Shown one piece after another: positions 38,244 to 48,537 of a stretch of 64,000 bases of DNA. A program made the position numbers and the translations under genes. The stretch comes from Saururus chinensis (Eukaryota; Streptophyta; Magnoliopsida; Piperales; Saururaceae), in assembly GCA_035235625.1 (NCBI GenBank), contig CP141145.1:24306563-24370562 (forward strand), given 5' to 3'. The notes beneath the pieces are model-generated. The model made no database searches. It had not been told where the DNA came from and saw nothing but the letters and a program-made list of their open reading frames with translations. The first letter of the stretch is position 1. Each line of letters starts with the position of its first letter.

Positions 38244-38373
38244 GTTAAAAAATATACGTAAAAAATATACTTCATCATCTCATCACCATTGATGAGTGAG
38301 ACTCATTTTTATGAATCCCACTCATAAATAGTAATAAGATGATGAAGTGGGCTTTAGACGTATATTTTTTAAC
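38244..38373. mobile_element. Small fold-back (MITE-like) element
   Basis: GTTAAAAAATATACGT (38244-38259) is perfectly inverted at 38358-38373, and inner arms TTCATCATCT/AGATGATGAA pair as well. At 130 bp with a short loop, it is MITE-like. No flanking duplication is evident. The following 38374-39035 has a 38-bp direct repeat (ACNGTTGTCTTGGCTAATTG-type at 38738 and 38921) and nothing else. Confidence 0.65.
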
Positions 38374-39035
38374 ATAAAAGAAATATTTTTTATAAGTTTA
38401 TATATACATCCCCTCAGTACCCTAATAACCTGTAAACCCCTTCATAAAATTATGTATAAAATAAGGTATTAAAGAAATGAGTAGAGTATATGTAAACTCA
38501 TCCTTACAAAAAATAAGGTGAAAATATTAGTTTTTTTTTATTTACTATGCAATCCACTCATTTCGTTCTCTTAGGCCTTAATTTGACCTGAATCATACCC
38601 CGTTGATTAAATCCGACATTGTGAGAACACTGAATGTCAGAAGAGTTGACCCCAAAGTAGGGCAGTTAGGATTTAGCTGTGTGTGTGCCCAAATCAATTA
38701 GAGCTCATAAAAATGCCGTTGTGTAGGACCTAATTTTTACAGTTGTCTTGGCTAATTGATCATTCACAATTGATTGTTTGTGAGTGCACTCATATATCTA
38801 AATCCCTAAGTAATTAGTATCAACCATGAGTCTAGTCACAACCAATAGATTGTGAGTGCCTAATCAAGTGATCAACTAGGGATAGTTGTGAAAACGTGGG
38901 TTAACTAAGGCCAAGTTTTCGCAACTGTCTTGGCTAATTGGCAGTCACAGTTGATTGCATCTTTCACTGCATTGGATACACATAATTGAGTGGGATGGCT
39001 AGGACCAACGCCTTATAAAGCGTGAAACCCCCGTC

Positions 39036-39777
39036 CCATTGGCAATCCACCTAGAATTATATTTTTTTTATTTTAAATTAATAATTTTATTTAAAAAAAA
39101 TTTATTCTATATTAATAGTTATATTTTGTTCAATTTAAATAGTTAGATAATTAAAAAAATATTATAAATTTATTTTTTCTTCTTTTAGACGTAAGTTTTA
39201 CTATTTAATAAAAAAAATTATTTTTTCTTCTTTTAGACGTAAGTTTTACTATTTAATAAAAAAATATTATTTTTAAAATAAAATTATTAATATAGGACGG
39301 AGGGAATATCTCTATTTACCTGGTAGTATGGTGAGTGAGCTTTAAATGTACCTAAGGGGATTAAAATTGGACACAATGCTCTAAGTTTCGAGTTGCCCTA
39401 CCTCTTGTAGTTTTGTCCTACACCGTGGGATGTGACAGTAAGCTTGACTTGACCCAAGTTAAAGCTCAAACTCCCAGTTGGTTAAGCCAACCTCAAATAT
39501 ACTTATGTTCGACTCAATTTGACTTAATTAAAACCTGAAAAAACTTCAACTCATATTATATACTCCTTACGTCCCACATTAATAACTCTATTTGACAAAA
39601 CAAGTTTGTTCCATATTAATAGCTTCATTCTATTTAATTTAAGTGTTGGGTACTTCAAAAAGATTATCAAAAGTTTAATTTCTCTTCCCTTAAATGTTGA
39701 TTTTACCATTCGATAAAAACTACTATTTTTTAAAATTTTAGATGTTAATATAAGATGGAGGGACTATATTATTTATT

Positions 39778-39851
<74 letters not shown>

Positions 39852-40340
39852 CTCCCAAGTTTTAACTTCTACTGTCAAATATATTATTTTCACTTATTTT
39901 AGATACGACTACTTTAGACTTTTTGTTAAAAAAAAAATAGATAATATGTCTTATGAGAAGTAGGACCATTTTCAATAGAACTTTACTCCGTCTGTCCTAT
40001 ATTAATAGTTTATATTAAAAATTTTAATTAAAACTAGTTCATTTAGTTTCCTAATCTTAACACATTGACTTACTTTCTTACAAAGATCATATTGTAAATT
40101 TTCCTCTAAATACCTTAGTTTGACTCAAACACAAAGTTGAGATTTTTAGCCTCTAAAGCTCGATGTAGCTTAGCTAGTTAAGACCATTTTCCCTTGACTT
40201 TTTTTTTTAAAAAAAAGAGATTGTCAAGCTGTAATTCTCCCATTCGTCCTATATTAATAGTTTCATTTATTTTTTCAAGATAATCTATTTTTAGGTCATT
40301 TTTAAAAATAAATATCTATTAATATAAGATAGATAAAATA
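39036..40340. mobile_element. Cluster of Stowaway-like MITEs
   Basis: At least four elements share the CTCCNTNNGTCCYAYATTAATA terminal type. The best is 39563-39764: ends CTCCTTACGTCCCACATTAA and, inverted, GTCCCTCCATCTTATATTAA, with TA on each side. Others are 39050-39309 (right end TATTAATATAGGACGGAGGG, with an internal ~52-bp duplication of TTCTTCTTTTAGACGTAAGT), a left end at about 39987, and about 40229-40333. TA target sites and this terminus are typical of Tc1/mariner-type Stowaway MITEs. Confidence 0.75.
39780..39846. repeat. (AT)n microsatellite, about 66 bp
   Basis: A perfect AT run directly beyond the best-preserved MITE copy. From 40341 to 41200 the DNA is AT-rich, with no gene or clear repeat recognised. 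Confidence 0.95.
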
Positions 40341-41435
40341 TAAGAGAGACATATTAAAAAATATGTGCTTGAAGCATTTCAAGATGTCGTATCATGATCT
40401 CACAACCTGTTTGTAAGGGCAACTAAATCTACCTACCTTCTATTTTGAAGCCCATCACATGAACAAAATCGTGTTGCTTAAAAGCATAGGACGCATGTTG
40501 ACACTTGGGTGTTGGGCTTGTATAAACATTAGTAAAAAAAATGATGTTGATAATGCTATTCCACTTTCTCTATACTAAAATTTTACTTTGAGCCTTTAAT
40601 TTGTTAGAAAAAGGTGAGTCACACTTGAGAAGAGGCAGGCTCACTCACTTTTCTCATTTCACTCAGAGGTTAGAGTAAAATTTTAGTGTAAAAAAAATCA
40701 AATAAGAATATTATGCTCATTAATATATGCAAAACAATATGCAAAACAAGGCTAGGTGGGTTTGAATGACCCACCCATTTATACTATTAGATTTTGATTC
40801 TACGACTCATAAATACTTAGTACATGCCCTCCTAAATATGCAAAACACATTTTTACTTTTTTGTAATAAATAATAACTTTTAATTTAAAAAAAATAAAAA
40901 TAATAATATTTTTTTAAAAAAATATTAGCCAAAGCTCCCACTTAGCTTTACCTTTTTGACTATCAAATTATGGTGGTAAGAAGTTGTAATTATAATGAGT
41001 GGCAATCTAACATAAAAAAAATCCATGAAGGATGCTTAAGATTAATAATACACACGCTAGCATATATTAGCGCCAATATCACTAATATAAATATACATAT
41101 AACATACAAACTATAGATCTTAAAAATAAATTATTTCCAAGTAAATTTTTTTATTGGGCTTATAGTAACAGGGTAGATGAAAAACTAATTCACTAAATTT
41201 ACGAGATAACATTTGTGGTGACCCACAAAATCATTCATGCTTCCACCAGTCACGGTTACCCCTCTTGCCTCGAAGAGGCAGCCATGCTCCAGACCCTAAA
41301 AAGCCTCGTGGCCGAGCTTGCGGGCCACGCAAACCCCTCACGATCCGATACGTTTCCATCCTCCTCCTGGCCCCAGCGCCTACAGCGTCGTATCGGCAAA
41401 ACCCGAATAAAGCTTGGTGGGTACGGAATATGCTC

Positions 41436-41615
41436 CCACGTGTCCGTATCAGTTGGATACTCCCGGTATATCCACTCAAATATCGATAAAATTTTGGGTT
41501 TCTTGTAAAAGATTTCCCCCCAAATTTCCAATTTAGTCCCTCCTTTTACCGTATTTTCAGCAGGATGACCCCATTCTGTCGTGGTGGTGAGAACACCGGC
41601 CCAGGCCCTATAAAA
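41436..41615 (+). promoter_or_regulatory. Promoter of the DUF506 gene: G-box/ABRE and TATA
   Basis: A TATA box (CTATAAAA, 41608-41615) lies 70 bp upstream of the ATG, implying a 5'UTR of roughly 40-45 nt. About 170 bp further up is CCACGTGTCC (41436-41445), a G-box core that also fits the ABA-response element ACGTGTC. ABA or light control is inference from the motif alone. Confidence 0.65.
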
Positions 41616-41684
41616 TGCCCGCCCGCCTCAGCCCACCAGAGACTGTGAACGGCCCGGGACCAGTCGGCGATCCTGGCGGCGAAA

Positions 41685-42596
41685 ATGGCCGTTGTCGTGA
41701 GAGCGAAGCGGGTCACCGGCCCTCTGGACGACCGTGTCAGGGCCTGCCTCTGTGGCGCCGGCCATCTGGGCTCCGCAAACAGCGGCAGCGAGCACGGCGG
41801 CGAAAGCCCCGCCTCCTCCCTCTCCGACCTCATCCACGACTTCCTCTTCGATGACGCCTCTGACTGCCCCGCTCACCAGGAAATGGCTGACTCGGAGGAT
41901 GAGGACGGGCCGGACCCGGCCCGCGCCTCCCGGTTTGATCCGGCCGCAGCGCTCGGGGACTTGCTCGACGTGGCCAGGGATGTGGACGTGTTCCGGGCGC
42001 GGCTCTGCTCCAGCGTGGCGGAGGCGGTGGGAGTGTTTTCAGCTGTGCGGCACAACCGAGCGGTGTTTCGGCGGGCGGTGATGGGGTTCCTAAGGGACGC
42101 AGGGTACAATGCGGCGGTCTGCAAGACCAAGTGGGAGAGCTCCGGCAGCCTGGCTGGTGGGAACTACGAGTTCATTGACGTGCTACGGCCCGATCACGAC
42201 GGAGGAACGACGGTCCCCGCCGAGCGGGGGCAGCGGTACATCGTTGACGTGGACTTCGGGGCGGAGTTCGAGATCGCAAGGCCAACGGCGGACTTCGCGG
42301 AGGTGCTGGCGCAGCTGCCGAGGTTGTTCGTGGGGCGTCCGGAGGAGCTGAAGCAGGTGGTGAGGGCGGTCGCGGAGGCGGCGCGGCGGTCGATGAAGGA
42401 GCGGGGGATGCACCTGCCGCCGTGGCGGAAGAACCGCTACCTCCAGGCCAAGTGGCTAGGCCCCTACCGTCGGACCACGAACCGCCACGTGCTCCCCGCC
42501 AATAATCCCCCGCCGCTGGAGATCGTCCGGTGCCGCTCCGTCGGGTTCGCCGCCGCCCCTGGCGGTTCCGCCGGGACAAGGCGGTTCGTCCTTTAG
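41685..42596 (+). CDS. DUF506 (PDDEXK-like) family protein
   Basis: A single open frame of 303 residues, strongly GC-rich against AT-rich surroundings. The start GCGAAAATGGCC fits plant initiation context and lies just after a TATA box. The N-terminal ~65 residues hold an acidic SLSDLIHDFLFDD stretch. The conserved DUF506 core follows: GYNAAVCKTKW (140-150), YEFIDV (161-166), RYIVDVDFGAEFEIARPT (174-191), RSMKERGMHLPPWRKNRYLQ (225-244) and KWLGPYRRT (246-254). All family blocks are present, so it looks intact and intronless. The family is plant-specific, of largely unknown biochemistry; one Arabidopsis member (RXR1) represses root hair growth. The distance to other genes gives no functional context. 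Confidence 0.93.
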   Translation: MAVVVRAKRVTGPLDDRVRACLCGAGHLGSANSGSEHGGESPASSLSDLIHDFLFDDASDCPAHQEMADSEDEDGPDPARASRFDPAAALGDLLDVARDVDVFRARLCSSVAEAVGVFSAVRHNRAVFRRAVMGFLRDAGYNAAVCKTKWESSGSLAGGNYEFIDVLRPDHDGGTTVPAERGQRYIVDVDFGAEFEIARPTADFAEVLAQLPRLFVGRPEELKQVVRAVAEAARRSMKERGMHLPPWRKNRYLQAKWLGPYRRTTNRHVLPANNPPPLEIVRCRSVGFAAAPGGSAGTRRFVL

Positions 42597-43510
42597 ATAA
42601 GGAAAACAGAAAGTGATTTTGTCACTTCCTATTTTACAAATCAGATTGATTTTTTTTTTCTGACATCGTACGCGGCGGTTGCCGCCGACGGGGTTTAGCC
42701 GGCGCTGGTTGCGAAATCAACGAGAGCGGCAGGTGGGCCCGGCAGGTGGGACTCATTTTTGTGGATAAAACGACGAGTGGGGTCCATGTCTCCTTATCTC
42801 TCTTTTTTGGATATTATGAATTCTCGTGTGTAGTTGCTGAGCTACTTCGAACTTTTGCGCAAGAAACATTATTAGAGAAAAAGCCATGAATGATGTCGAC
42901 ATCCTTCATCTCTTTGTTATCTTCTACTGGTCGTTGTACTGACTGCAATCTCGGCAACAAGTTTCTTCGTCCCATGAAAATGTTCCGGATCTTGGGTGAT
43001 ATTCTCTACTGTCGCACCTTGAACATTAGCTGTTGGCTCATTGTATTTAATGTTTTTGTGAATAAGTCCATGTAATCAAAAGTTCTTTTACATAGTACTT
43101 GATGTAACTTCTGTTGTTGGCAGGGAAATTTTGTGTGGCCGGCGCCGGAGAAGAAGAAGAAGTAACAGGGTAAGTCGTGTAAATAAAACTAACTTTAAAA
43201 TGCATTGAATTTTCAAAGCTCTTCGCGACCGAATATCGTAGGTGCCAAGGGCTCAAATAAATTTTAATGGGAAGATTAGCAGTCTAGGTTATTTTCCTCA
43301 AATGTGACATAAATTTTTTTATTTATATTTAGGTTAATTGATTGAGTTTTTTATTTAATTTTTTTTTTATAAAAATAAGTAATTTACCACCACCCCACCT
43401 ATTTAACATGGTTGGTGGTTATCCACCATTCATGCAAGACAGTGGAATGGTAGATGTGTTGGGTTCTATGGGTCTTAACAAGTTGACTAACAACTATTTC
43501 AATGTAAGTA
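42597..43510. other. Downstream flank of the DUF506 gene, nothing recognised
   Basis: This probably contains the 3'UTR of the DUF506 gene. The short ORFs at 42890 (plus) and 43047 (minus) show no domain. Base composition falls back to AT-rich after about 42800. Confidence 0.5.
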
Positions 43511-43921
43511 TACACAAATACTAGTATAAAACCAAAATTAAAAAAGACAACAAGATTTGTCATATAGTTTGGCAAATCCTACCTCTACGAACACGAGAGA
43601 AATTCCACTAATAATGAAACTAATATCAAGTTTCAATAGCCTTTCTCTTGCTCGCTAGAAAGCCTTTAAAAAGAACACAAAAACCTCCCTAAAGAAGACG
43701 AAAGAAGAAACCTCTTTTTACCCTATATGAAACTCCTTATAACCCATTTCACCTCTAGCACAAAAGCAAAAAACCTACTCTCACGAAAGACAAACCTGAA
43801 CTCAAGTGCATCATTGCCTATGACCCATGTATAGGTTTTACAGTAAGTCGGTTCTCAAAGACAAAGTCCTATTTGGACTATAGTATTCACCTTGCCTATT
43901 TAGGTCACAAGCATTAGGAGA

Positions 43922-45178
43922 TAGGGATGCCCGCCACTCAGGTTAGGTTTTATGATAAATTTGACTTGACCCGATTCTAATAGGTTCGGTTTTGATATCT
44001 TTAATGGTAAAATAAATTAGATTCGGGTTTAAATGTTGACCTGAACCCTTCAGGTTGGGTTAGATTCGGGTTTTGCCTGACCCGACCCGGTATCTACTAA
44101 GATTATTCACTCGAGTTTCGACAGTCGCCTACCCTAAATTCCTTCTCCCCCCCCCCCGATCCAGCGATCCCATCAGCCAATCTCCCTATTTTTCTAGCCA
44201 AAATTTTCCTAGTCGATCGTCCACCGCTGTGCGGCCAATGCCCCAATTTTTCCCCCATCTGCGATGCCATTTGTGAATGCCCAGTCTGCCATTGTGCCCT
44301 AAAATTTTCTCCGATCCTATTTTCACTTTACCGGCGACGATTCAACCAGTTTGCTGCCTCCAAAGGTCGTCCGACGGCCGTTGTTGGGACGTCTTCTCCA
44401 TTTTGCCGGTCCACAGCCTCTAGATCTCGTCGATCGTCATCTCCATTTCTCCGGTCCGCCGCCTCCAGAGTTTATCGAGACACCGCTTCCATTTTTTAGT
44501 GCCTCTTCTCTATTTCACCGTTGCCTCTTCTGCATGCTACCGACATCTCCTCTCCGGCCCATGTGTTCCAAAATATTGGTGAGTTCTACTTCTCTATTCT
44601 TTGATTTACATTTGCATTTCAGCTGATTTGCTCAAGATATCATGCTAGTTTGGCAAAAAAAAATTTGGTGGATTTGAAGTGCTACAACTGTGTTTCGGTT
44701 AAAGGAGGTTTTTTTTTTAGGATTTTTTGACACTCAACTATTTTGTGGTTTTTGTTGTTTTTGTGCTATTGTTTTGGATGATCATGAATCATTGGAATTG
44801 TTTGGAGTGTGGATACAGTTCAGTTCAATATTTTTTTAAAATATAATTAAATAGAGACTTGTGTATAAAATTGCATTATCTTCGTAAGATGTTGGTTTAA
44901 TAGTAAGCATCAAATTAGGAGGTAGATGGGTTCGAATCAATGGCTGTCGGGTCGGGTCGGCAAATTATTCGGGTCAGGTTATAGTGTTCACGGGTTTATA
45001 TGTCATTCAGGTCGGGTTGGGTCGGGCTTGGGTTTTGAATTTACCATTAGGGTCGGGTTTGGTATAAGTTTTTTAACCCATGACGGGTTTGGTATAAGGT
45101 TCGGGTTTTGATATTTTAAATGGTATCGGAGTTGCGTTTATCAAAACCCAACCCGAACTCGACCCAGTGGCATCACTA
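43922..45178. mobile_element. Non-autonomous hAT element with 8-bp target duplication
   Basis: The ends are TAGGGATGCC and, inverted, TAGTGATGCC, flanked by a perfect 8-bp duplication TTAGGAGA (43914-43921 and 45179-45186). TIRs of the TAGNGATG type with 8-bp duplications define the hAT superfamily. At 1257 bp with no transposase motifs it is non-autonomous. The subterminal regions repeat GGGTYGGGTCGGGTT-like words in both orientations. A C-rich, exon-like stretch (about 44130-44580) ends AAATATTG|GTGAGT, a good splice donor, so it may derive from the first exon of an autonomous element. It interrupts sequence next to a minus-strand copia fragment. Confidence 0.88.
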
Positions 45179-45419
45179 TTAGGAGACGTCTCTTCTAATT
45201 CAAGTCACAATAAAGATTCCAAAATGTGTGACCTTATCATACCTCTTCATATATGAGTTAAGATAATTTTTTACCTTGACTTGAATTTAACAAGTCACTT
45301 GCAAGAAGAACCTGGACTTACTTCTACTTGGAGACATGTGCAGCTGTGGGCTCTACGAAAGCAATTTCCTCTTATTTGTGGTGGATGTTTTTCAAGCACA
45401 ACACACTGATGTTACTGTC

Positions 45420-46190
45420 TCATCATATAAATATTGTTGCTACTACAACTAATTCTCAAACTTGAAGACTCGCTGAGGTTGAACATAAACTTAGCATCTC
45501 ACTAGGTACAACCTTCGCAAACATGTCTACAATGTTCTTATTTGTATAAATTTTCTTAAACTTGACGACTCCCTCATTTGTCAGTAATTTTATTTAGTGG
45601 CATGTGCTTTGTCTCGGCATGAAATGTAACATTCTTTTCCAAATGTATAGCACTTTCGCTATCACAATACAATGGATTACCATCCTACTCCTTGGCCAAC
45701 TCCTTCAAAATTTTTTGTAGGTAAACTAGATCTTTGTTAGCCATGAGACAACTACATCACTCAATATGAAAATGTATCTAGTAGCACTCTATCTCCAACT
45801 AGAACAACTATCATATTTGAGTCTACATAACCTTGTAACTCCACCTTAGTTTCAGTATAGACCAAGGCCAAATCCTTAGTACTTTGCAAGTATCTAAGAA
45901 TCTACTTTATAGCTCATTAATGTTCTTATTGAGGATAACTCATAAATTCAGCCAAAAGTCCCACTCCATGATAAACATCTTGCCTATGACTCACCATGAC
46001 GTACATAACTCCCTGCTGATGATGCATATGACGGGCTTGTTATTTCTAGCCTCTCCTCAAACTTCTCGCTCATCCTAATATGAGTGAGGAGTGTACAAAA
46101 TGGCTTAGCTATATGTATGTTGAACTTCTTCAGCATCTTATCTACATAATCCACCTCAAAAAGTCTCGGTGAGACATATGTGTCATATAT
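45420..46190 (-). pseudogene. Copia RT/RNase H fragment, minus strand
   Basis: On the minus strand, pieces in several frames give VDYVDKMLKKFNIHIAKPF (RT C-terminal), GYVDSNM (RNase H start), a 'CDSESAIHLEKN'-like strand and NIVDMFAKVVPSEMLSLCS near 45480-45550. The ending differs from elements A-C, so this is a third copia lineage. Many stops and indels break it. The sequence between it and the hAT element is likely its 3' non-coding part or LTR. Confidence 0.7.
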
Positions 46191-46735
46191 ATATATATTG
46201 TATAGGCTAAATTTTGATGATCAAAGTTGTCTTGATTTCACTATGCATGTATTTGAATTTAGGAAGGCTGAGTTGATTATTGATCAGTCAAATTAGTCTT
46301 TAGAATTGAAGGACTTAAAAAAGTAAAACAATTGTTGCTTTAAGGATACAAGGTGTAAGATTCAATAGTGAATGTTGATGCCGCATACGACACTTTGGCC
46401 ATCTCTAGACTCTCCTCATCAGACGAAGGGATAATTCTTTTCGCTCAGCCTGAAATGAGACATGGTGTACTAATTGGCTTAGCTATGTGCATAATGAACT
46501 TCTTCAGTACCTTATCCACATGATCCACCTCAAAAAGTCTTGTCAAGACATATGATTCATATGTATTATATTGGCTGAATTTAGATAATCAAAATTATGT
46601 CTTTATATCACTATATGTGTATTTGAATTTAAGAAGATTGAGTCAATTTGTGATAAGTTAAGTCAGTATTTGGAATTGAAGGACTTGAAATATTAGAATA
46701 GTTGTTGCTTTGAGGATTAAAAGTGTAAGATTCAA
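46101..46735. repeat. Direct repeat of about 265 bp
   Basis: TGGCTTAGCTATATGTATGT at 46101-46365 recurs at 46475-46735, from copia RT sequence through TCCACCTCAAAAAGTCT and a GGCTRAATTTNGATRATCAA LTR-like start to GTGTAAGATTCAA. The copies are about 374 bp apart and diverged, so an old local duplication spans the junction between element body and LTR. Confidence 0.85.
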
Positions 46736-47950
46736 GAGTTATTGAGATTTTAAAATTTATAAAAGTATGAAATCATAAGTATGCACATACACACATACAC
46801 TTCATTAAGGGTAAAATGAACAATCTATAAGTGAAAGATATTGAATTGGGATAGTGAATAACTTGATTTTGGAAAATGTTTTTAAGTGATTGATTATTCT
46901 TGATCAATTAATGATGAATTTAATTAGGATTAAATTAATTAGTAAGCAATTGATCGACATTTCCAAGTGATTGATCGTATGGAGACAATAAACTTAGTGA
47001 TTGATTGTCCCTGTGAAAGTGATGATTGGTTAGTGGATTTTAGGAAATAGTAGGTTAATCAATCGATCAAAACTACATGGGATTGAATAGTCTTAGCGCA
47101 GCTTTATCTAATTTAGGGATTCCTATTAGATTTTGATTCCCAATATAATACAATTTGTGAAATGACTTAAAACTCTACTAGAATGTCAAAATAGAAGAAA
47201 AAATTTGATAGAATTAAGGATCTAGAGAAATGATTTTTGTGAGGAAAAATTGAGAGATTTGTCTAGTGATTTCTTTTGCACCTTTGTATTTGGAGTGATT
47301 ATTTTAAAAAGGTGAGTGCTTGATTCATGGAGGTTCTATGAATTAAGAAGATAGTTTTGTAAGTTAGAATGAACTACACAAAGCACAATCATCACACATC
47401 AAGGATAAAAAAGTTGACGTTGAAGATGATAACTAGGCATGATCAAGATAACATTGATTAAAGCTTTAGATAGAGGAGGTCAAGATTGTACTAAAAAGAG
47501 AGAACAAAATAAGGTTCACAAGTGTCAAAGGGAGTTGACAACCGGTGGAGTCTAGAAGAGGTTTCTAGTTGTGGTAATGCTTAAGTCTGTAAGTTTCTTA
47601 TTTTTAGTGCATTGATTAATTAGCTTATAATAGTTATGTGTTTTTTTTCTTATTTGGATTTACATGTAAAAATTCTCATGCATACTTTTCATTAGTGTGA
47701 TTGATTGATACTAGGTAAAATTTGATTGATTAACACATTAGAAAGTGGTTCAAATTCAGGCACAATAAAAGAGGCCACATCTTGTGGTCCTTAATTTATT
47801 TTTTAAGTTATAAGCATTTGGTGGTTCTTAAGAGGAAAAAAATCTTAAACTCACAAGTCTCAATCCGTGTGCTTGTTTGTCTCTGTTAATCTTCATCTCA
47901 ATCTCTAGTATATAAAATCTCATATGAACACTTCTCCTGTGTTCATCTGG
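46560..47950 (+). mobile_element. LTR-like sequence
   Basis: It begins near TATATTGGCTGAATTTAGATAATCAAAATT and contains five spaced words related to TGATTGATCG (46951-47070) followed by a TATA-like AATATAATAC near 47153. It ends indistinctly near 47950. No coding sequence. From 47950 to 48360 nothing is recognised. Confidence 0.4.
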
Positions 47951-48359
47951 AAACATGACAGTTCTATTGAAACCCAATTTCCTTTCCAAGATTGAGTTAC
48001 TAAAGTCTTTTCTACTCCCATTCCAAAAGTTAATATCCTAAAAAATTCCTCTCCTGCAACACCTCGCATTTGGTAAGAGACTCATGAAAAAGAGACTTAT
48101 TCAAGCAAATATAGCCTCATGAAACTGTGGACAAAATAAGAGCCCCACCAAATTGGTAGAGATGTATTGCAATGTTCCCTACTAGCTTTTTACTTCTAAT
48201 GATCAATTCTTAATAGCCTCGGCTTACCGCTTGATCCATACACAATAAGAGGCATATACCTTATGACCTGTAGCTTCTAGTTAAAGGTTTGGAGAATGCC
48301 TAACTTCAAATAGATTATATTGATGTTGTGAAAATTTATGCTTAATGGTTTTATTAATG

Positions 48360-48537
48360 ACTTAATTGTATATTAAATACTCTAGTTGAAAATTATGTTA
48401 TTTGTCAAATAAGGCATGAAACTATAGACCATCTATTTCTTTAATGCCCTGTCGCTAGAGTAGTATGGTTTCATTCCTTTGGTGGCTACCTAACCTGTAT
48501 GAGTTTGGTAATGTTATTTTCATACCTTCATAAGTGT
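48360..48537 (+). pseudogene. LINE-like reverse-transcriptase zinc-binding remnant
   Basis: One frame reads ENYVICQIRHETIDHLF, stop, CPVARVVWFHSF. This matches the zf-RVT pattern (C-x2-C-x4-E-x2-DHLF-x2-CP-A-x-VW) found at the C-terminal side of plant non-LTR retrotransposon proteins. An in-frame stop and a lost Cys mark decay. Copia element B is inserted just downstream, and the expected next domain reappears on its other side at 54645. Confidence 0.6.

Noticed and set aside
41215..41508. 97-residue ORF upstream of the DUF506 gene
   Set aside because: It overlaps the promoter and conflicting ORFs on both strands, with no recognised domain. It is explained by moderate GC content.
42172..42579. 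135-residue ORF antisense to the DUF506 gene
   Set aside because: GC-rich shadow of the conserved plus-strand frame.
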